The notes under the pieces were generated by a model. It saw nothing but the letters and a program-made list of their open reading frames with translations, did not search any database and was not told the DNA's origin. Positions 17,318 through 26,126 of a stretch of 64,000 nt of DNA are shown piece by piece (within the stretch, counting starts at the first letter, position 1; each line of letters starts with the position of its first letter). A program made the translations under genes and the position numbers. This DNA is from Actomonas sp051209155 (GTDB lineage Bacteria > Verrucomicrobiota > Verrucomicrobiia > Opitutales > Opitutaceae): assembly GCA_051209155.1 (NCBI GenBank), contig JBPJGB010000001.1. One strand, given 5' to 3'.

Positions 17318-18694
17318 TCAAAACTCCCAGAAGTGGTCGCCGTATTTTTCCAGCAGGTGTTCGTAGTGACTCTCGTCGGCGGGACCGCGGATCGGAATCG
17401 GGGGCGGGAAGGGGCCGAGCGCGGCGTGGGCAGCCTCCATGGCGGTGCGCATGGCCTCCACTTTTTCCGGCATGGCTTCGGCAAGGTTGTGCTGTTCGCC
17501 GGGATCTGCGCGGAGGTTGATGAGCAACGTGGGGTGCGCGTCGACGCGGTGTTTCCAGCGGGCGCCGCGGAAGCCATCGTAGGGCAGCTTGAGTTTCCAA
17601 TCGCCCTCGCGGAAACCCTCGAGGCGCAGGCCGTCGTAGTAGAGGAAATGGTTCTGGCCGGGGCGGGGTCCGGTGCCGGCAAAGACCGCGCGCAGGTCCT
17701 GCCCGTCGTAAGCGCGGTCGGCGGGCAACTCGGCGCCGGTGAGGGCGGCGATGGTGATCATCCAGTCGGTCATGACGGCGACGTCGGAGTAGACCTGGCC
17801 GGCTTGGATGCCGGCCGGCCACATTGCGACGGTGGGCACGCGCATGCCGCCGTCGAAGGTGAACATCTTGCCCTCGCGCAGGTCGCCGGCTGAGCCGCCA
17901 TGATCGCGCATGACATGCCAGGGACCATTGTCGCTGGTGAACACGATGAGGGTGTTGTCGAGCAGGTCGTGGGCTTCGAGGGCGGCGATCACCTGGCCGA
18001 CGCTCCAATCAATTTCCTGGATCACATCGCCATAGAGGCCGCGTTCCGACGTGCCCTCAAACTCCGGTGAGGCGTAGATCGGCACGTGCGGCATGTTGTG
18101 CGCGAGGTAGAGGAAAAAGGGCGTGTCGTGGTGGCGCTCGATGTAGTCGACGGCGCGTTCGGTATAGGTGCGCGTGGTGTAGTGTTGGTCGGGCGCAAAG
18201 TCGGCGACGTCGTTGCCTTCCAAATACACGGCGCTCGCCATGTCGTTGGAGTAGGGGATGCCGAAGTATTCGTCGAAGCCGCGCTGCAGGGGCAGGAACC
18301 GGTGGTGGTGGCCGAGGTGCCATTTGCCGACCATGCCGGTGGCGTAACCGCGCGCGCGGAGCATTTGCGCCATGGTGACCTCCTCGACCGGCATGCCGGT
18401 GAAGGACTCGGGGAAAAACACGCCGGCAATCCCCATGCGTTGGGGCAGACGGCCGGTGAGCAGCGCGGCCCGCGACGGGGTGCAAACATGGGCGGCGCTG
18501 TAGAAGTCGGTGAACCGGATGCCGTCGCGGGCGATGCGATCGATGGCCGGCGTCTTGATGTCGTCGGCGCCGAAACACCCCAGGTCGCCGTAGCCGAGGT
18601 CGTCGGTGTAGATGATGACGATGTTGGGCGGTTTCGGGTCGGCGGCAGCCGACACCGAGGCCGCCAGGGTGAGGGTAAGGAGAAGGCGGAGCAT
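17318..18694 (-). CDS. Secreted Cys-type sulfatase (arylsulfatase A-like)
   Basis: A 458-residue sulfatase with a signal peptide (MLRLLLTLTLAASVSAAA). The metal-binding start NIVIIYTDDLGYGDLGCFG and the formylglycine signature CTPSR (C71) plus AALLTGR are intact; further conserved blocks include GKWHLGH and FTSDNGPW. C71 must be oxidised to formylglycine by an FGE or anSME enzyme, which is not in this window. The enzyme removes sulfate esters, probably from sulfated glycans or aryl sulfates in the periplasm. The start at 18694 is chosen because it begins the signal peptide; the frame is open 29 codons further. The gene is isolated. Confidence 0.94.
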   Translation of the reverse strand: MLRLLLTLTLAASVSAAADPKPPNIVIIYTDDLGYGDLGCFGADDIKTPAIDRIARDGIRFTDFYSAAHVCTPSRAALLTGRLPQRMGIAGVFFPESFTGMPVEEVTMAQMLRARGYATGMVGKWHLGHHHRFLPLQRGFDEYFGIPYSNDMASAVYLEGNDVADFAPDQHYTTRTYTERAVDYIERHHDTPFFLYLAHNMPHVPIYASPEFEGTSERGLYGDVIQEIDWSVGQVIAALEAHDLLDNTLIVFTSDNGPWHVMRDHGGSAGDLREGKMFTFDGGMRVPTVAMWPAGIQAGQVYSDVAVMTDWMITIAALTGAELPADRAYDGQDLRAVFAGTGPRPGQNHFLYYDGLRLEGFREGDWKLKLPYDGFRGARWKHRVDAHPTLLINLRADPGEQHNLAEAMPEKVEAMRTAMEAAHAALGPFPPPIPIRGPADESHYEHLLEKYGDHFWEF

Positions 18695-18810
18695 GGCGGG
18701 ATTGGGGGCCGACCACGTTGGCATGGGGCGAGGCGGCGACGCAAGCCGCCTGACGAAATCGCGGCGCGCGGGAGCTTGCACCGCGGCCGGGGAGCGCGTG
18801 CGGTGGAGGG

Positions 18811-19494
18811 GTGAGTTTACTGTCGCCCGTCGCCGTCCTTCGCACGCCCTTCGCCGAAAAGTTCGGGGTGCCGCGGCAGTCGGGGATCATCGCGGCGGCG
18901 GAGGGGCGGGTGGAGTTTCTGCCGGCGTTTGCGGCACCGGAATTTGTGCGAGGGCTGGAGGCCTTTTCGCACGTGTGGCTGATCACCGGTTTCCATAAGA
19001 ATGCGGCATGGGACGGCGCAGCCACGGTGCGACCGCCGCGGTTGGGGGGCAATGAGCGCGTGGGGGTGTTCGCTTCGCGCGCGCCGTTGCGGCCCAATGG
19101 CCTGGGGCTCTCACTGGTGGAATTGCTCGCGATCGAACCGGGCGCGCTGCGTGTCGGCGGGATCGATTGCGTGGATGGCACCCCGGTCTTCGACATCAAA
19201 CCGTATCTGCCGTGGTGCGAGGCGAAGCCGGATGCGCGGGCCGATTGGGCCGGATCGAAGCCGACCGTGCGCGACGCGACTGCGGTGTTGCTGGCGGAAG
19301 AGGTGGCCGCGATGTTGCCGGCCGAAGTGGCGGCGTTGGCGAAGCAGGTGCTCACGCTGGATGTGCAACCGGCGTATCAGAAGAATGATGACAACGCGGC
19401 GCGGGTCTACGGGATGACGCTGGCGGGCTGGAACTTGCGTTGGCGCGCCACCGGCGACGGGCAGGTCGAGGTCATCGAGGCGACGGCCGTTTAG
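18811..19494 (+). CDS. trmO: tRNA (t6A37) N6-methyltransferase TrmO
   Basis: A 227-residue SAM-dependent enzyme that methylates t6A37 of threonine tRNA to m6t6A. The beta-barrel domain shows GVPRQSGI, the FSHVWLI strand, RVGVFASRAPLRPNGLGLS and GTPVFDIKPYLPW, all diagnostic for the family (YaeB/TsaA). The start is doubtful: GTG at 18811 directly abuts the GGAGGG that would be its ribosome site, so CTG at 18820, nine bases downstream, is a possible real start. It is single-gene and divergent from the sulfatase. Confidence 0.93.
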   Translation: MSLLSPVAVLRTPFAEKFGVPRQSGIIAAAEGRVEFLPAFAAPEFVRGLEAFSHVWLITGFHKNAAWDGAATVRPPRLGGNERVGVFASRAPLRPNGLGLSLVELLAIEPGALRVGGIDCVDGTPVFDIKPYLPWCEAKPDARADWAGSKPTVRDATAVLLAEEVAAMLPAEVAALAKQVLTLDVQPAYQKNDDNAARVYGMTLAGWNLRWRATGDGQVEVIEATAV

Positions 19495-19662
19495 CGGGTT
19501 ACGCCGGGTTGCCGTTGGTCAGGCCGGGGCCGCCGGTGGTCAATCGGCGTTTGCACGGCCCGGGGCCGAAGTTGGACCGTGCTGTCTCCGCAGATTTCGC
19601 GGTCAGTTCCGGGCACCGGGAGTTGTCCGAGCCGGCCGCGATTTCTGCGGCGTTTTGTCGGG

Positions 19663-19986
19663 TTACTCGGCGAGCGAGTAGAGCCACCAACGTTCCAGGC
19701 GCTTGGCGCCGCGGAGGGACCGCTCGAAATACAGTTTGGCGATGGCACCGCTGGTGGTGGTCACCTCGAACCAATGCTTCTTGGCGTAGGTCTCGCCGCT
19801 GCCATGGCGGCAGGGGCCGGATTCGCGCCAGTTGGCATCGACGCTCGCGATGGCCAGCGTCTCGCCGCGCCAGGTGAACTGCTGCGGCAGGCCGGGTGCG
19901 CCGATCGCCATGGCACGCGTGTCCACCGTCGCCGCGACAGGTTTGATGGCTTCGCTGATGAAACGAGTCGTGGCGGGCGTGGACAT
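19663..19986 (-). CDS. Small conserved protein, DUF6504-like
   Basis: A 107-residue soluble protein. The order GxPQQFTWRGET, then HWFEVTTTSG, then KLYFERSLRG and a terminal WWLYSLAE resembles the small DUF6504-type proteins, in which a tryptophan-rich C-terminus follows a beta-sheet; the assignment is by pattern only. No catalytic residues are evident. It begins nine bases after the stop of the upstream antiporter on the same strand, so both are probably one transcript. It may be an accessory protein of that transporter, but nothing in the sequence shows this. Confidence 0.7.
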   Translation of the reverse strand: MSTPATTRFISEAIKPVAATVDTRAMAIGAPGLPQQFTWRGETLAIASVDANWRESGPCRHGSGETYAKKHWFEVTTTSGAIAKLYFERSLRGAKRLERWWLYSLAE

Positions 19987-19995
19987 GGCGATGGG

Positions 19996-22182
19996 TCAAC
20001 CGTGACCGAATTCGCGGGCAATGGCGACCACGGAGCTGAGGTCGTTGCTGGCGAGGAGGGCCTGCCGTTTTTCCGCGATGGAGCAGAGGCGGGCGATTTC
20101 GCCGAGGGTGGCAAGATGGCCATCGGCATCGGCATGAGGGCTGAGCACGAGGAAATTGAGGGAGCCGAAGCTGCGATCGCGACCGAGCAGGCAAACCCGG
20201 CCGGGCAACTGCGGCGCATACCCATGCGGGACGGCGACGCCGTGGCCGATGCCGAAAGGAAACGACTCGGAGCGGCGTTGGAGGTCGGCGGTGAGTTTCT
20301 CGACGTCGAGCTTCGGATAGCTCTTCCGCAGTGCCTCGATGAGTTTGGTGTAGGGTGGCTGCATCTCGCTGTTGGGCAAGTCCACCAAGCCGCCAGCGGC
20401 GAGCGCCGAGGCGAGAAAGCTGCCGGACCGGCGCAGGAGCAGGAGGTGGTCGCCTTTCCTGAAATCGGGCTTGGTCGAATTGACCGGCCGCACCTGGCCG
20501 TCGCGGGCGAGCAGCAGGGGCATGGTATCGGCAGGCAGCGGGCCCGGCTCCTTGACGGTGAACTCACTGAGCTCGGCCTCGCCGGTTTCGAGTTCGGTGG
20601 CGATGAGGCTGGGGCGCGGCAGGGCGGTCCAAATCGTGGTGCCATGGGCGCCGTGCTGCTGGCGGGCCGCCCCATCCACGCTCCAGCGGAACAGGTTGTC
20701 GCGCGGCAGAAACTCCGCCCAGCGGTGGCAGGCGAGTTCGTTGAGGTCGGAGTTGCCGGTGAGGGCGAGCAGCTGGCCGGCCTGCACCAGATCGTGGCGG
20801 GCAGTCAGGACGTCGGGCTCGAGCGCGTCGCCCTGGATGACGGCGAAATCCTGCTGGCTGCTTCCGACCGAGCTGCGGGGGTTGCGATCGATGAGCACGG
20901 TGGGCACGCCCGTCCTCTCACTGAGGAAGCTGGCGATGGGGCGGGCGAGACCATGCGCGCCCAGCAGTATCCAACCTTTGGGGACGGGTTGACGGAGGCG
21001 CAGGGCCCAGGCGAGCCCCCCCGCCGTGAAACCCTGCAGCACGACGGTGGTGACGATCACACTGTAGGTGAAGGTCTCAACAAAGTTGGGGTCAAAGGTC
21101 GGTGAAGCGCGGTCGGCAAGCGCGAGCGCGAAGAGCGAAGCCATGGAGGCGGCGACGATGCCGCGCGGCGCGACCCAGCCGAGAAAGACCTTTTCGCGCC
21201 AATTGAGTCCGGAGCCCCAGGTGCACAACACGATCGAAAGCGGCCGCACCGTGAGCAGCATGACGGAGAGCGCGAGGATGCCACCGTGGCCGAACTCGAC
21301 GAAGCGGTCGAGGTCGAGGCGGGCCGAGAGCAACATGAAGAGCAGACCAATGAGCAGCTCGGTGAGCTCGCCCTTGAACTCGCGGATCTTGCGCAGGTCG
21401 ACCGGACGCCGCCAGCCGACCACGAGGCCAGCCACGGTCACCGCAAGCAAACCGGCCTCGGCCTGGACGGTTTCGCTGAGGCCAAAGACGAGCACGGCCA
21501 GGGCGAGCGCGAGGCTGTTGGACATGTTGTCGGGCGCCAGCCGCCATTTCAGCGCGAGATAAATGACCCAGCCGCCGATCACGCCAAAGACGAGGCCGGT
21601 GACCGCCCGCACGCCGAAGTTCACAAAGGCTTCGCCGCCCTCACCGCTCTGCGCGGTCACCCACTCGAAACAGAGCAGGGCGATGAACACCCCGATCGCG
21701 TCGATGAGCACACCCTCCCATTGCAGGATGTGATGCAGGCGCGGCTGGATGCGGATACGTTTGAGGAGCGGCGCGATGACGGTCGGGCCCGTCACGATGA
21801 CGAGACTGCCGGCGAGCAAGGCGGTGGACCAGTCGACCGGGAAAAACAGCTTCACGATGGCGGCGACGCCGAGCCAGGTGACGATCACGCCGATGCTGAG
21901 CAGGCGCTTGATGACGGTCGAGCCAGTGAGGTAGCCCTTGATGTCGAGCGTGAGGCCGCCCTCAAAGAGGATGATGCCGACGGCGAGGGATACGATGACC
22001 GGAAGAAACTCGCCGAGCGCCGCGGGTTGCAGGATGCCCCAGCCCTCGGGTCCACAAAGGATGCCGCCCGCCAGCAGAAAAACGAGGGTGGGCAGTTTGA
22101 GCCGGCGCGAGACGACGATGAGGATGAGCCCCACGGACAGCGCGAGCGCCAAGGTGAGGAGGGCGTGATGGGAACCGGGCAT
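19996..22182 (-). CDS. Cation/proton antiporter with TrkA-N and PTS EIIA-like domains
   Basis: A 728-residue three-part protein. Residues 1-400 form a CPA-type Na+(K+)/H+ exchanger with about twelve helices and the conserved FEGGLTLD and GPTVIAPLL helices. Residues 410-560 form a TrkA-N-like Rossmann domain starting GWILLGAHGLARPIA. The C-terminal 150 residues resemble a PTS EIIA (fructose/nitrogen type) with the phospho-acceptor region GVAVPHG (H653) kept. The antiporter would adjust cytosolic pH or cation level; the Rossmann and EIIA parts suggest control by nucleotide and phosphotransfer state. The DUF6504-like gene follows after nine bases. Confidence 0.9.
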   Translation of the reverse strand: MPGSHHALLTLALALSVGLILIVVSRRLKLPTLVFLLAGGILCGPEGWGILQPAALGEFLPVIVSLAVGIILFEGGLTLDIKGYLTGSTVIKRLLSIGVIVTWLGVAAIVKLFFPVDWSTALLAGSLVIVTGPTVIAPLLKRIRIQPRLHHILQWEGVLIDAIGVFIALLCFEWVTAQSGEGGEAFVNFGVRAVTGLVFGVIGGWVIYLALKWRLAPDNMSNSLALALAVLVFGLSETVQAEAGLLAVTVAGLVVGWRRPVDLRKIREFKGELTELLIGLLFMLLSARLDLDRFVEFGHGGILALSVMLLTVRPLSIVLCTWGSGLNWREKVFLGWVAPRGIVAASMASLFALALADRASPTFDPNFVETFTYSVIVTTVVLQGFTAGGLAWALRLRQPVPKGWILLGAHGLARPIASFLSERTGVPTVLIDRNPRSSVGSSQQDFAVIQGDALEPDVLTARHDLVQAGQLLALTGNSDLNELACHRWAEFLPRDNLFRWSVDGAARQQHGAHGTTIWTALPRPSLIATELETGEAELSEFTVKEPGPLPADTMPLLLARDGQVRPVNSTKPDFRKGDHLLLLRRSGSFLASALAAGGLVDLPNSEMQPPYTKLIEALRKSYPKLDVEKLTADLQRRSESFPFGIGHGVAVPHGYAPQLPGRVCLLGRDRSFGSLNFLVLSPHADADGHLATLGEIARLCSIAEKRQALLASNDLSSVVAIAREFGHG

Positions 22183-22291
22183 GAAGTGAGTTGAAAGCGG
22201 AGCAAGCGGCAGGCCATGCGGCGCGGGCGGGTGGCGTGCGTCGGAGGGAGGTGCTGACCGAGGATGACCGAAACGGTTCGCGCGCGGCGGG

Positions 22292-22747
22292 TTATCGTCC
22301 GCGTCTGATGCGTTCGCCGATCGGGCGGGAGGCGGCGGGGTGTTTGCGGAGGTGGTAGGAGAACGCCATGGCGATGCAGGTGCGCAGGGCGGTTTCGGGC
22401 AGGGGCTTCTGCACGGCCACGTGGATGGCGCGGTTGCCTTCGTAGTGCAGCGAGCCGGTCAGCTGAGCGCGAAAGGTTGCGATCAGCCGGGTCTGGCAAT
22501 GAACGAACAGGCCGACGTGGTCGGGCCGATCGGGTAGCGCGTCGAGCCGGATCGTGGTGCCGCGATTGGGGTGGACGGGCCGGTAGGCGGGCTGGTTCCA
22601 TTTGAGTGTTTCGGTCAACGGACCGATGGTGGCGTCGGCGGCGGCGGTCGCGAAGATTAGCTCGCGCAGCTCGAGCAGGCGTGTTCGCAGCGGCTCCGGG
22701 TAGGCGTCGAATTTGGCGGCGACGGTGGCTTCAGCAAAGGGGGTCAC
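22292..22747 (-). CDS. DUF1801 domain protein
   Basis: A protein of about 151 residues with the DUF1801/YdhG pattern: VAAKFDAYPEPLRTRLLELRELI, then ETLKWNQPAYR and a terminal strand-helix pair. These small proteins resemble the iron-chaperone-like fold of frataxin-related YdhG, but their role is not established. The start is a choice: GTG at 22747 fits the family's N-terminus, while a TTG at 22801 would add a proline/arginine-rich extension. It is divergent from the sigma-factor fusion gene. Confidence 0.8.
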   Translation of the reverse strand: MTPFAEATVAAKFDAYPEPLRTRLLELRELIFATAAADATIGPLTETLKWNQPAYRPVHPNRGTTIRLDALPDRPDHVGLFVHCQTRLIATFRAQLTGSLHYEGNRAIHVAVQKPLPETALRTCIAMAFSYHLRKHPAASRPIGERIRRGR

Positions 22748-22825
22748 GGGCGCGGTGGCGGGAGGGGAGCGGAGTCTCGGTCGGGCGGCGAGGGGCGGCA
22801 ACGCTTGAGGTGGTTAAAAATTTTC

Positions 22826-22849
22826 TGTCACCTAAGCGGCGGTCCGTGG
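22826..22849 (+). promoter_or_regulatory. Possible ECF-type autoregulated promoter
   Basis: TGTCACC at 22826-22832 and CGTGG at 22845-22849, separated by 12 bases, resemble a -35 element of TGTAACC/TGTCACC type and a CGT-type -10 element seen before some self-regulated ECF sigma genes. The ATG of the sigma-factor gene follows within six bases, so the transcript would be almost leaderless. This is pattern matching only. Confidence 0.3.
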
Positions 22850-22854
22850 CCCCT

Positions 22855-24510
22855 ATGGCTGAAGCCACTATTCCGATGCCACCCACCGACACCTCCACCG
22901 CCTTTCCTTTCATTCCGGACGAGCACCTCGTCGCCGCCACGCTGGCGGGTGATCCCGAAGCCTTTGCCAAGATCGTAGAGCGCTACCAACGCCTCCTCTG
23001 CTCGCTGGCCTATTCCGCCACCGGCCGCCTGAGCCTCAGCGAGGAGCTCGCGCAGGACGCCTTTGTCGAGGCCTGGAACCAACTGCCGCAACTCCGCGAA
23101 CCGGAGAAGCTGCGGCCCTGGTTGTGCACCATCCTGCGCCGCAAGGTCAGCCGGCTGCATCGCTCCAACGCCCGCCAACCCACGCACGGCGCCGCGCCGC
23201 TCGACGAAATCGAGGAGCTGGTGGAGTCGGCCGACGAGGCCGTGGCCGACCAGGCGGTGCGGGCCGAGGAACAGGAATTGTTGTGGAGCGCGTTGGAACG
23301 CATCCCGGAAACCTACCGCGAACCTCTCGTGCTGTTTTACCGCGAGCATCAGTCGATTGAACATGTCGCGGTGGCGCTGGAGCTGAGCGAGGACGCGGTC
23401 AAACAACGCCTCTCGCGCGGCCGCAAGCTCCTGCAGGAGCGCATGCTGAGCTTTGTCGAGGGAGCGCTGGCGCGCAGCGCGCCGAGCAAGATCTTTACCC
23501 TCACCGTGCTGGCCGCGCTGCCGAATCTCGCCACCCCGGCCAAGGCCGCGACCGTAGCCGCCGCGGCGAGCTCGAGCGCGGCCACGGCGGCGAAGGGTGG
23601 GGCGCTGGCCAAGACCACGGTAGCGGCGACGATGCTGGCCTCGTTCTCGGGATTGTTCAGTGCCTTCCTCGGCATGCGGGCGGGCCTCGACCGGGCGCGT
23701 TCGCCAGCGGAAAAGAAGGCCGTGGTCCGCGTGACGCTCGGTGCGATCGGCGTGATCTTTGCGCTGTTGGGCGTGCTCTACGGGGTGAAGCTGGCGGCGC
23801 TCAGCTGGCCGGCGCAGCAGGCCTTTTGGATCTGGGTCGCCCAGGGCGTGGCGGTGGCGTCGGGTGCGATGGTGTTTGCGGGCATGATCCGGGCGATGCG
23901 CGAGATGCGTGAATTTCGCACGGCCGAGCGGCTGCGGCATCCTGAGCTCTATGCGGCGAAGCGTGACCAGGCTGGTTCCGCCGCCGGCATCTATCGCAGT
24001 CGTCTGACCTTGTTGGGCGTGCCGCTGGTGCATGTGCGTCTGGCGCATCCCGAAGTGGGCGACAAACCGGTGTTTGGCTGGTTTGCCGGCGGCGACCGCG
24101 CTTATGGGTTGATCTTTGCGTGGGGCGGGCTGGCGGTGGCGCCGGTGAGTGTGGGGGTGGCGGCGGTGGGCGTGCTGGCGATCGGCAACATCAGCCTCGG
24201 CGTGATCTCCCTCGGCACCTTCGCGCTGGGCGGGCTGGCGCTGGGTTGCGCGGTGATCGGCTGGCATACCTTTGCCTGGTTGTCGGCGCTCGGCGTGAGC
24301 ACGGCACAGAGCGGTGGTTTCGCGGTCGCGGGCGACGCGGCCGCCGGCACGATCGCGGTGGCCCCCCACGCCAACAACACGGCCGCCTACGAGATCCTCG
24401 CGAATCTCCACACCGAACAAACCACCCTCGTGCTCCTCGCGCTGATTTCGGTGCTCACCCTCGTGCCGATCGTGGCCTTTGCGAAGATGGTGAAGCAGCG
24501 GTTGGGTTGA
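22855..24510 (+). CDS. ECF-like sigma factor fused to a polytopic membrane domain
   Basis: A 551-residue protein. Residues 25-105 form sigma region 2 (DPEAFAKIVERYQRLLCSLA, EELAQDAFVEAWNQL) and 145-200 form region 4 (ERIPETYREPLVLFY, then EDAVKQRLSRGRKLL). An Ala-rich linker (225-265) leads to membrane helices at about 255-275, 290-315 and 322-345, a soluble segment, and a remarkable run of hydrophobic pentads with Gly at every fifth residue from 434 to 469, then a final helix at 525-545. ECF factors with membrane extensions are known in Planctomycetes and Verrucomicrobia; the extension probably tethers or senses in place of a separate anti-sigma factor. The ATG at 22855 follows a TGTCACC promoter-like element. 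Confidence 0.88.
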   Translation: MAEATIPMPPTDTSTAFPFIPDEHLVAATLAGDPEAFAKIVERYQRLLCSLAYSATGRLSLSEELAQDAFVEAWNQLPQLREPEKLRPWLCTILRRKVSRLHRSNARQPTHGAAPLDEIEELVESADEAVADQAVRAEEQELLWSALERIPETYREPLVLFYREHQSIEHVAVALELSEDAVKQRLSRGRKLLQERMLSFVEGALARSAPSKIFTLTVLAALPNLATPAKAATVAAAASSSAATAAKGGALAKTTVAATMLASFSGLFSAFLGMRAGLDRARSPAEKKAVVRVTLGAIGVIFALLGVLYGVKLAALSWPAQQAFWIWVAQGVAVASGAMVFAGMIRAMREMREFRTAERLRHPELYAAKRDQAGSAAGIYRSRLTLLGVPLVHVRLAHPEVGDKPVFGWFAGGDRAYGLIFAWGGLAVAPVSVGVAAVGVLAIGNISLGVISLGTFALGGLALGCAVIGWHTFAWLSALGVSTAQSGGFAVAGDAAAGTIAVAPHANNTAAYEILANLHTEQTTLVLLALISVLTLVPIVAFAKMVKQRLG

Positions 24511-24589
24511 ACAGGCGGTCGGCGGAAACACCGCGTCCACCCCGTGTTCGGCTCGCGTCGGGTGCCCACAGCACCTTAAACCGATCGGC

Positions 24590-25813
24590 ATGGCATGGCG
24601 CATCGATGCCGCGGTGGTTCGCGGGGAGCTCGACAACCGGGAGCGCGGTCGCGTGCGGGGGCGCATCTGGTTCGTCGGGCGAAGCGAGCCGGTGGAGCTT
24701 GAGCTGGAGGGCAACGCGTGGCGCGACCTCGCGGGACGGGTGTTGCATTTCGTCAATCGCACCCCGCGGCCGCTCGACCTGGACAAGCTGGCGACGAAGC
24801 AGGTCGGCGTGGTGGGTGACATCACCGCCTCACGCAAAGTGAAGGTGCCGGACATCCCGCTGGAGCAGATTGGCGAGTATTACGCGGCGAAGAAGCCTTG
24901 GCCCTGGCACTGGGGCAACGCGCTCTACTTGGAATGGTTCAGCGAGGCCAATGGGCGCGTGGTGATCGAGACGGTCGACTACGATCTGCACGTGGTGCAT
25001 GACGTGCACTGGGACATGACCGCGGCGGAGGAGGAGGAACAACGGGCCGCCAATGGGCGCGCGCTGACGACCTTCATGGAGCGGCTGGTGGCGCCAACCG
25101 AGGAGGACTTCGAGGAACGTGAAGAGGTGGATGAACGGCCGATGACGGAGGCGGAGGCGGACGCCTTTCAGGCGCGGCAGGATTTGTTGCTGGACCGCAT
25201 CCAAGCACGGCTGGAGCGCGAAGGGGAGGACGCGGACTATGAGTCGATCTTGGAAGAGGAAATCGAGCGGATGCGCGTCGAGCGCGGCGAGCCCGAGCCG
25301 CCGCAGGAGTGGGAAGAGGGCTACGTGGACATGGACGCGCTTTTCGAAGAAGCGGAGGCCGAGCTGGCCAAGGAAGAGGCCAACGATTCCGCCGGGCTCG
25401 ATGACGACCACCCGCTCGTCGAGCGCGCGGTGGATCTGTTTCGGAGTCTGCGCCAGACAGCGAAGGCCGAGGAATGGTTTCCGGAAAACGCGCAGGCGGA
25501 ACACCCGGTGCGCGAGTTACTCACCGCGATCATGTGCGTCGGCCCCAAACTCGCGGGAGCGCTCAACAGTGGGCGTTGGCCGCCTCCGCTGGGTGCGTGC
25601 GCCCTGGTCATCGTGCGCTTGAAGCGGGCGCATGAATACCTCGACGACGCGCTCACGGCCGTCGAATCCTGTCACGAAGAGAAGCTGCTCGAACCGCGCC
25701 TCACCGGCCCGTTGTTGGTCGAGCTGATGGATCTTGCGCACGACATTCGCGAACTCATCGGCGAGCTGCGGGAGCGACTCGACAAGAACGATCCGCAGGG
25801 CGCGGCCGATTAG
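24590..25813 (+). CDS. Hypothetical acidic protein
   Basis: A 407-residue cytoplasmic protein I do not recognise. Residues 1-80 look like a small beta-domain, 85-135 contain the conserved-looking KKPWPWHWGNALYLEWFSEANGRVV-type core (aromatic-rich), 150-290 are strongly acidic and helical with long Glu runs, and 295-400 form a helical bundle. No signal or membrane segment. The similarity of the central region to any family is not evident. It ends with a four-base overlap with the convergent small gene. Confidence 0.75.
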   Translation: MAWRIDAAVVRGELDNRERGRVRGRIWFVGRSEPVELELEGNAWRDLAGRVLHFVNRTPRPLDLDKLATKQVGVVGDITASRKVKVPDIPLEQIGEYYAAKKPWPWHWGNALYLEWFSEANGRVVIETVDYDLHVVHDVHWDMTAAEEEEQRAANGRALTTFMERLVAPTEEDFEEREEVDERPMTEAEADAFQARQDLLLDRIQARLEREGEDADYESILEEEIERMRVERGEPEPPQEWEEGYVDMDALFEEAEAELAKEEANDSAGLDDDHPLVERAVDLFRSLRQTAKAEEWFPENAQAEHPVRELLTAIMCVGPKLAGALNSGRWPPPLGACALVIVRLKRAHEYLDDALTAVESCHEEKLLEPRLTGPLLVELMDLAHDIRELIGELRERLDKNDPQGAAD

Positions 25814-25986
25814 GCCTTTTCCTCGGCCTGTTTGGCGGCGAGGCGGGCGGCTTCCTTTTTGGTGAGTTTTTTCGGCGCGCGTTGGCCGGGTTTGGTGGTG
25901 TCCGCCGGGTTGTTTTTGGCGTTCAAGTTCTGAAAGCGCTGCGCGAGTTTATGGTCCTTCACCTCGTAGTGATACTTGATGCCCAT
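25810..25986 (-). CDS. Small basic hypothetical protein
   Basis: A 58-residue protein from ATG 25986 (MGIKYHYEVKDHKLAQRFQNL); an ATG four codons upstream is an alternative. It has a neutral N-terminal half and a Lys/Ala-rich C-terminus (KKLTKKEAARLAAKQAEEKA), suggesting nucleic-acid binding or a disordered tail. The stop lies within the last codon of the convergent gene (25810-25813). Coding status rests on frame length and composition only. Confidence 0.5.
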   Translation of the reverse strand: MGIKYHYEVKDHKLAQRFQNLNAKNNPADTTKPGQRAPKKLTKKEAARLAAKQAEEKA

Positions 25987-26126
25987 GCGCCATGGCACTC
26001 TGGGATGGGGTCCGGCGGCAATGTTGAAGTGGCGGTGGCGGGACGCAGGGCCCTGAGAAATCGTTCAATTGCTGCATCCAGCGTGGCGGAATCCTCGTAG
26101 AATGAGGTATTCACAACCTTCACGCC

